The notes under the pieces: generated by a model
Databases searched by the model: none
The model's input: only the letters and a program-made list of their open reading frames with translations
What the model was told of the DNA's origin: nothing
Program-made: the position numbers and the translations under genes
Assembly: GCF_035712445.1 (NCBI RefSeq)
Contig: NZ_DASTAT010000063.1
Coordinates: 62,001-126,000, forward strand
Reading direction: 5' to 3'
DNA length: 64,000 nt
DNA from: Oligoflexus sp.
GTDB taxonomy: Bacteria; Bdellovibrionota_B; Oligoflexia; Oligoflexales; Oligoflexaceae
In this document: in pieces, positions 59,507 through 64,000 of the stretch
Layout of the letters: every line of letters begins with the position of its first letter
How positions within the stretch are numbered: position 1 is the stretch's first letter

Positions 59507-61001
59507 CAATCTTCATGGCAGCATTGATATTACGGAACTCGAAGATGCCGTGATCGCCCACCCCTTCTTCCAAAGGCTGCGCCGGGTCAAGCAGCTGGCC
59601 TTTCTGCACTATGTTTTCCCGGGTGCGACGCATTCCCGCTTTGAACATTCCCTGGGTGTTTTGCACCTGGGATCCCTGGCCTGGGATAAATTAAAAACCA
59701 ACCAGGCGCGCCTGCGGAATTCACTGGCCCGCTATCAGGATTTTCCCGGTTCCGAGCCGCGCGGTGAAGGCAGCCATGGGCGGCTCGCACCGACCTTTGG
59801 CCTGATGGATGCCGTTTTTTCTTCAGACTATGTGCTGCAGTGTTTCCGTCTCGCCGCCCTGCTTCATGATGTCGGTCATCCTCCCTTTTCCCATAGCGGC
59901 GAACATTTCATGCCGACCTGGACCGAGGTGCTGCAGGCCAACCCCGATCTGCCGGATTACCTGCAGAAATATCTGAGGGACCGCATCAGCGAACTGCAGG
60001 CCAAGGGCCAGGACCCTGAAAAGGCGCGGGTGCGGCATGAGATTTATTCCATACTCCTTATTGAGCGCATGTTTCGTGATATCTATCGCGGGACCGTCAG
60101 CCGTCTGCCGAAATTCGATGTGCGCGATGTGATCGCCATCATCAATCCGGCCATCCCTCCTTCCGAGAATTCTCCGCTTCTGAAGGTGGGCGCCTACCCC
60201 TTGGTCCGTGAACTCATCTCGGGCGAACTCGATATTGATCGCATGGATTATCTGCTGCGCGACAGCCGGGAGTGCGGCGTCGTCTATGGCGTTTTCGATG
60301 TCGATCGCATCCTTGATTCGCTCTGTGTTTATTATGATGATAATGATCAGCAGCTGCACGTCGCGATCATGCTCTCGGGCCTTGCGGCTTTTGAGGATTA
60401 TCTGCGGGCGCGCTATTCGATGTATCTGCAGCTTTACTTCCATAAATCATCGGTCGCCGCCGAGGCCATGATGCGGCACCTTACCGATATCCTGCAGGGC
60501 TGGCGTTTGCCGGCGCGGGTGGAAAGCTATGCGGCTATTGATGAATACAATATCGGCCAGGCGCTGTATGAGGCGGCGCGCGTTCTGCGTTCCCCAGCGG
60601 AGCGGGATGGAGTGATTATCCTGGTCGCGGATCTTTTGTATAACCGGCGGCTTTGGAAGCGGGTCTATGAGATCTCGGGTCCGGCGCAAACGCTGTCGAT
60701 GCAGACGGTCGCGGAAGTTCAAAAGATCCTGACCCGTCATGGCATTCGCCATCAGCTCATCTCATCGGGGAATTCCCTGACCCGCTTTCAACCGCGCGGC
60801 CCGGACTCACGGAGCCGGAATTATCTGCGTTTGATTCGCAAGGATGAACGGCAGCTGCCGCGCATCGCCCCGATCGAGGATCATTCTTCTTTGATAGCCA
60901 GCAATGATTCGGTGGCCATTCACCGCATCTACGCAGTGCCTTCCGGAGGGCATGGCATCACCGACATCAAGGCTCTGATTACCGACGAGCTGAAGCTCTG
61001 A
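59475..61001 (+). CDS. HD-superfamily phosphohydrolase (dNTPase-like)
   Basis: 508 residues. The metal-binding HD motif lies in LAALLHDVGHPPFSH with an upstream His in HSRFEHSLGVLHLG, and DIDRMDYLLRDSRECG completes the ligand set. This arrangement is that of the deoxynucleotide triphosphohydrolase-like YwfO group. Two histidine-rich regions and a long C-terminal part of about 200 residues follow. Substrate could be dNTPs or another phosphorylated nucleotide; this cannot be fixed by eye. The start overlaps the end of pyrD by 32 bases, so translation is coupled, linking it to pyrimidine or nucleotide metabolism. Confidence 0.9.
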   Translation: MSLNLVRRIRDNLHGSIDITELEDAVIAHPFFQRLRRVKQLAFLHYVFPGATHSRFEHSLGVLHLGSLAWDKLKTNQARLRNSLARYQDFPGSEPRGEGSHGRLAPTFGLMDAVFSSDYVLQCFRLAALLHDVGHPPFSHSGEHFMPTWTEVLQANPDLPDYLQKYLRDRISELQAKGQDPEKARVRHEIYSILLIERMFRDIYRGTVSRLPKFDVRDVIAIINPAIPPSENSPLLKVGAYPLVRELISGELDIDRMDYLLRDSRECGVVYGVFDVDRILDSLCVYYDDNDQQLHVAIMLSGLAAFEDYLRARYSMYLQLYFHKSSVAAEAMMRHLTDILQGWRLPARVESYAAIDEYNIGQALYEAARVLRSPAERDGVIILVADLLYNRRLWKRVYEISGPAQTLSMQTVAEVQKILTRHGIRHQLISSGNSLTRFQPRGPDSRSRNYLRLIRKDERQLPRIAPIEDHSSLIASNDSVAIHRIYAVPSGGHGITDIKALITDELKL

Positions 61002-61034
61002 ACGATCAGCGGATGCCCAGGTCTGAATCTTCGA

Positions 61035-61349
61035 TCAGGTATCTGATTTCGGTGTGCTCGGCGTCGGTGCCGCCGGTGCTGCCGGTGCTGCTGGTGCCGC
61101 CGCTGCCGGACTGCTCGAACTACTTTCGCCACTCGACGGGGTGGAGGCTTCCGGCTTTTTGTTCGACTTGCCGTCGTAAGCATCCTTATACCAGCCGCTC
61201 CCTTTCAATTGAAAGGCGGGCAAACTCATGATTTTGGTCAAAGCCCCTTTGCCGCAGACCGGACAGGTCGTGGGTGAGGGATCGGACATTTTCAGTTGAA
61301 ATTCCGAAACCTTGGCGCATTCCCCACAGCGAAACTCATAAAGCGGCAT
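61035..61349 (-). CDS. FmdB-family zinc ribbon protein
   Basis: 104 residues. The first 45 residues are the FmdB pattern: MPLYEFRCGECAKVSE, then TCPVCGKG, giving two CxxC pairs for zinc. The segment FQLKGSGWYKDAYDG is also typical. The C-terminal about 40 residues are Ser/Ala/Pro low complexity. These small proteins are thought to be regulatory or assembly factors. It is alone on this strand between the HD gene and the ihfB-like gene, downstream of the latter's terminator. Confidence 0.88.
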   Translation of the reverse strand: MPLYEFRCGECAKVSEFQLKMSDPSPTTCPVCGKGALTKIMSLPAFQLKGSGWYKDAYDGKSNKKPEASTPSSGESSSSSPAAAAPAAPAAPAAPTPSTPKSDT

Positions 61350-61471
61350 CCCTAATTCTCCTCTTCACGTGACGACACCGCACATACATTGTGCCGGTTC
61401 AGCTCGTTGTCAAGGGGGGATGTTCGAAGGCGATGTCCTTGCTGATGTCCGTCATAGCCCGAAGGGCCAGC

Positions 61472-61506
61472 AAAAACCCGCGAGGACCCATAAGGTCCCG
61501 CGCGGG
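61472..61506 (-). terminator. Intrinsic terminator of the IHF/HU gene
   Basis: A long stem CCCGCG(C)GGGACC/GGTCC(T)CGCGGG on the minus strand is followed by five Ts, 57 bases after the stop. The remaining interval 61350-61562 shows nothing else. Confidence 0.85.
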
Positions 61507-61562
61507 CTGGATTTTCTGAGTGGTCGTTTAGGCAGGCTCCAACAAAGGAAAAGAAGCGCGAA

Positions 61563-61871
61563 TCAGGCTTCGCCTCGTTTGATCTTGTCCATGAAGGCGG
61601 AGTCCACACGTTGTTTCAGTTCCTGACCCGTCTTCCAGAACGGCAGACGTTTCGGTGGAACCGTGATCTGTTCGCCAGTCTTCGGGTTACGACCCTTGTA
61701 GGATTTGTAGTCGCGAACCGTAAACGCACCAAAGCCGCGGATTTCAACTCGATCACCCTGTGCGAGGGTTTCGGTTATGCTGTTGAAAAACAGATCGACC
61801 ACTTCTTCAGCCTTGGCGAGCGTTATGTCAGCACGTTCGGCCAGACTCTCGATCAGTTCAGACTTTACCAT
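61563..61871 (-). CDS. ihfB: IHF/HU-family DNA-binding protein (IhfB-like)
   Basis: 102 residues. It begins MVKSELIESLAERADIT, has the GDRVEIRGFGAFTVRDYKS strand block and the arm motif GRNPKTGEQITVPPK, standard for the IHF/HU family. The longer beta-arm region (LPFWKTGQELKQRVD) is nearer IHF than HU. It bends or constrains DNA as part of a dimer. It is divergent from aroA. A promoter with TTGCGT and TAGAAT and a good AAGGGG site precede it. Confidence 0.93.
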   Translation of the reverse strand: MVKSELIESLAERADITLAKAEEVVDLFFNSITETLAQGDRVEIRGFGAFTVRDYKSYKGRNPKTGEQITVPPKRLPFWKTGQELKQRVDSAFMDKIKRGEA

Positions 61872-61907
61872 TGATTTCCCCTTGTTAGAAACGGAGGCCC
61901 AAGACCT

Positions 61908-61937
61908 ATTCTATCAAGACCTTGTGACGAGACGCAA
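61908..61937 (-). promoter_or_regulatory. Promoter of the IHF/HU gene
   Basis: On the minus strand TTGCGT and TAGAAT are separated by 18 bases, 37 bases upstream of the start codon. Confidence 0.55.
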
Positions 61938-62125
61938 CTATTAGCAGTGGATACTGAAACTTAGCCAGACTTCGTGGCCTTTTGAGGCCTTTAAACTCGC
62001 GACATCCTCGTCACAGCATCGTCTTTGGGAGGTGGACAAGCCGAAGTTCTCTCGCCATACTGACCCGCAGACCAGGACCCTGAAAGTTAGGGACGAAAAA
62101 AGATCCGGGAGGATTACGAGATATC

Positions 62126-63463
62126 ATGACGAAGTCCAACGTCACCCCCAAGCGCACCGTACAAGCCTCGCCTTCAGCTTTTCCCAACGACGCGACCGTT
62201 CTTTGCGGTCGCGATAAATCCTTGACCCATCGCGCGGTGATGTTCGCAGCCCTGGCTCGCGGCGAAACCATCATCCGTGAACCATTGCTCGGCGCGGATT
62301 GTCTGTCAACCATGAGTTGTTTCCGGGCCCTTGGTGTTCAGATCGAAGCCCTCGATTCGCGTAGCATTCGGGTCCGTTCGGAAGGTTTTTCCGCCTTCAA
62401 GAATCCTTCGGTCGATCTGGACTGCGGCAACAGCGGAACCACGGCCCGACTGATTTCTGGGATTTTAGCGGCGCAGCCCGGACTGAAAGTTCGTCTGACC
62501 GGTGACGCCAGCCTTTCCAGTCGACCCATGCGCCGCGTGGTGGACCCCTTGCGCCGTATGGGAGCCATGATCGAAGGTCCTGAAAAGGGCAATTTTCTGC
62601 CGCTCACCATTCAAGGACAAAAACTTCACGCCGCCGCGCATGAAGTCGACAAGGCTACGGCCCAGGTGAAATCAGCCGTGCTCCTGGCCGGCCTTTTCTG
62701 TGAGGGCGAAACATCCGTGCGCCTGCCCGCAGGTTCCCGCGATCATACCGAACGCATGCTGCAGAGGATGGGCGCGAAACTTGTGACCGAAATCAAGGAC
62801 GGTTGGGAATTGGTCCGTGTCACAGGTCCTTTCGCTCCACCGCCCGGACGCTATATGATTCCCGTCGATCCATCGTCGGCCGCATTTTTTTGCGTGCTCG
62901 GACTTCTGCGCAAAGGAGGAACGCTCCGTTTGCCGGAAGTTTTGGACAATCCCACGCGGACCGGCTTTCTGAAAGTGCTGCAGCGGATGAGTCCGGCGCT
63001 GACTCTGACGCCTGATAACGATCAGCGCTTTGTGGAACCTGTCATGCAGATCACGCTGCAGGGTGGCAGCGTCCTCCGTCCGACCGATATTGAAGCGGCC
63101 GAAGTTCCCACCCTGGTCGATGAGATTCCCGTCCTCGCCGTGGCCGCAGCTTTTGCGGATGGTCCCTCGACTTTCCATGGTCTGGAAGAGCTGCGCGTCA
63201 AAGAAAGCGACCGACTCAGCAAGACGGCCGAGCTTCTGCGACTCGCCGGGGCCGAGGTTTCCGTCCAGGGTGACTCGCTTAAAATCGGCGGGCGCCTCCG
63301 TGAGGTTCAGCCTTTCACCTATGATTCAGTCGGTGATCACAGACTGGCCATGGCTGCGGCAATCATGGCTCGACGCAGCAAAAAGCCCTGTTGTATTTTG
63401 GATTCGGAATGTGTAGGTGTTAGCTTTCCTGACTTTTATGAGATGCTGGACAGTATCGTTTGA
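62126..63463 (+). CDS. aroA: 3-phosphoshikimate 1-carboxyvinyltransferase (EPSP synthase)
   Basis: 445 residues, normal length. Motifs include LCGRDKSLTHRAVMF (substrate Lys and Arg), DCGNSGTTARLISG, DASLSSRPMRRVVDPL, SRDHTERML and LRVKESDRLSK. It joins phosphoenolpyruvate and shikimate-3-phosphate in aromatic amino-acid synthesis. The GNSGTTAR wording resembles that of the Bacillus-type enzymes. It is followed 24 bases later by cmk, a widely conserved order. Confidence 0.97.
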   Translation: MTKSNVTPKRTVQASPSAFPNDATVLCGRDKSLTHRAVMFAALARGETIIREPLLGADCLSTMSCFRALGVQIEALDSRSIRVRSEGFSAFKNPSVDLDCGNSGTTARLISGILAAQPGLKVRLTGDASLSSRPMRRVVDPLRRMGAMIEGPEKGNFLPLTIQGQKLHAAAHEVDKATAQVKSAVLLAGLFCEGETSVRLPAGSRDHTERMLQRMGAKLVTEIKDGWELVRVTGPFAPPPGRYMIPVDPSSAAFFCVLGLLRKGGTLRLPEVLDNPTRTGFLKVLQRMSPALTLTPDNDQRFVEPVMQITLQGGSVLRPTDIEAAEVPTLVDEIPVLAVAAAFADGPSTFHGLEELRVKESDRLSKTAELLRLAGAEVSVQGDSLKIGGRLREVQPFTYDSVGDHRLAMAAAIMARRSKKPCCILDSECVGVSFPDFYEMLDSIV

Positions 63464-63487
63464 CCAAGATATTTTTCGGGAGATTGC

Positions 63488-64000
63488 ATGACGTCGTCCG
63501 CCCCTTCATCCCGAACTTGTAAAATCGTAGCTGTCGATGGTCCTGCAGGATCGGGCAAGAGCAGCGTCTGTTCGGAAGTCTGCCGGCAACTCGGCTGGAC
63601 CTACGTCAACACCGGTTTTCTTTATCGCTCGATCGCTCTGATTGCGCGGCAAAGAAATCAAGGCCTCGAAGACAATGAAGCCCTGCGTGGGATCATCAAT
63701 GAGTTCTGTGAAGCCCTCCAATGGGATCCGACGACCCAGGCCGTGGGCTTTCATGGTCAGAATTTAACACCTCAGCTTTATACCGACCAGGCCGGCAAGG
63801 ACGCCAGTTCGATTGCCAAGAACCCTTTGGTCCGTGAACTCCTTCTGCCGCTGCAAAGACGCCTGACGCTGCAATCGCCGGTTGGTGCTATCGTGGATGG
63901 CCGTGACATTGGAACGGTGGTCTTTCCCGATGCGGATCTGAAGATCTTCATGACCGCGTCCCTGGAAGTGCGCGCCTTGCGCCGCATGGGCCAGCTGCAG
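63488..64000 (+). CDS. cmk: Cytidylate kinase (partial, runs off right edge)
   Basis: The first 171 residues are visible. The P-loop reads VDGPAGSGKSSV, followed by the Tyr/Gly/Arg block YVNTGFLYRSIALIA and the DGRDIGTVVFPDADLKIF motif near the edge, all typical of Cmk. It phosphorylates CMP and dCMP. GGGAGA precedes the ATG. It is in an operon with aroA. Confidence 0.95.
   Translation, partial: MTSSAPSSRTCKIVAVDGPAGSGKSSVCSEVCRQLGWTYVNTGFLYRSIALIARQRNQGLEDNEALRGIINEFCEALQWDPTTQAVGFHGQNLTPQLYTDQAGKDASSIAKNPLVRELLLPLQRRLTLQSPVGAIVDGRDIGTVVFPDADLKIFMTASLEVRALRRMGQLQ

Overview
The window is chromosomal DNA of a Gram-negative bacterium. Evidence: several lipoproteins with Lol-type signals, a quinone-type PyrD, a two-domain class A PBP, RsmD, an IHF-type protein and a CheY-like regulator. 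The mix of 7TM-DISM and Hpt/HATPase sensor kinases, a DUF3857/transglutaminase protein, a caspase-like protease, a probable DUF6178 protein, FadN-type beta-oxidation and a modular polyketide synthase suggests the Bdellovibrionota/Oligoflexia or a deltaproteobacterium-like lineage. This placement is inference from gene content; no rRNA or tRNA gene was recognised. Genes are dense on both strands and no insertion sequence, prophage or CRISPR array was seen.

Layout. 1-8015 (minus): the start of a polyketide synthase cluster, with one fully reducing module (KS-AT-DH-ER-KR-ACP) feeding a second protein whose KS is not followed by an AT and which runs off the left edge. 8103-9026: a formylglycine-generating-enzyme-like lipoprotein. 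9212-11487 (minus): a feoA-feoB operon with a tiny Cys-rich membrane protein too small for most gene callers and a Fur-like palindrome upstream. 11585-13999: a siroheme/4Fe-4S half-domain fused to a very long acidic repetitive tail. 14203-16349 (minus): an XRE regulator with a dead ImmA/IrrE domain, then coaD and rsmD. 16379-16583: a non-coding array of 17-bp tandem repeats. 16749-20329 (plus): speA, a STAS-like/zinc-ribbon protein and a diguanylate cyclase. 20342-24323 (minus): a probable DUF6178 protein coupled to a small acidic protein, and an OPT transporter. 24568-26698 (plus): a lipoprotein and a secreted subtilase.

26733-35298 (minus) is the most unusual block. It encodes an Hpt protein, a 7TM-DISM sensor kinase broken by two single-base frameshifts, a membrane protein, a DUF3857/transglutaminase protein and a caspase-like protease, closely spaced and closed by a terminator. 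Upstream and divergent lies a second large TPR-PAS-Hpt-HATPase kinase (36203-38866). I propose this as a candidate uncharacterised signalling-to-protease system.

38836-47410 (minus): a stand-alone P450 resembling the haem domain of CYP102A1, a hemL/MqnA-like/TonB-like coupled operon, and a class A PBP with a large insertion. 47538-54696 (plus): an HtrA-like protein that has lost both catalytic His and Ser, transketolase, and a fadN-fadA beta-oxidation operon. 54846-64000: a single-domain response regulator, an H1-like basic protein, an SMC/YhaN-like coiled-coil protein without a Walker A motif, pyrD, an HD phosphohydrolase, an FmdB zinc ribbon, an IHF/HU protein, aroA and the beginning of cmk.

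All functions are read from sequence motifs without database searches. Long open frames antisense to real genes were treated as shadows.
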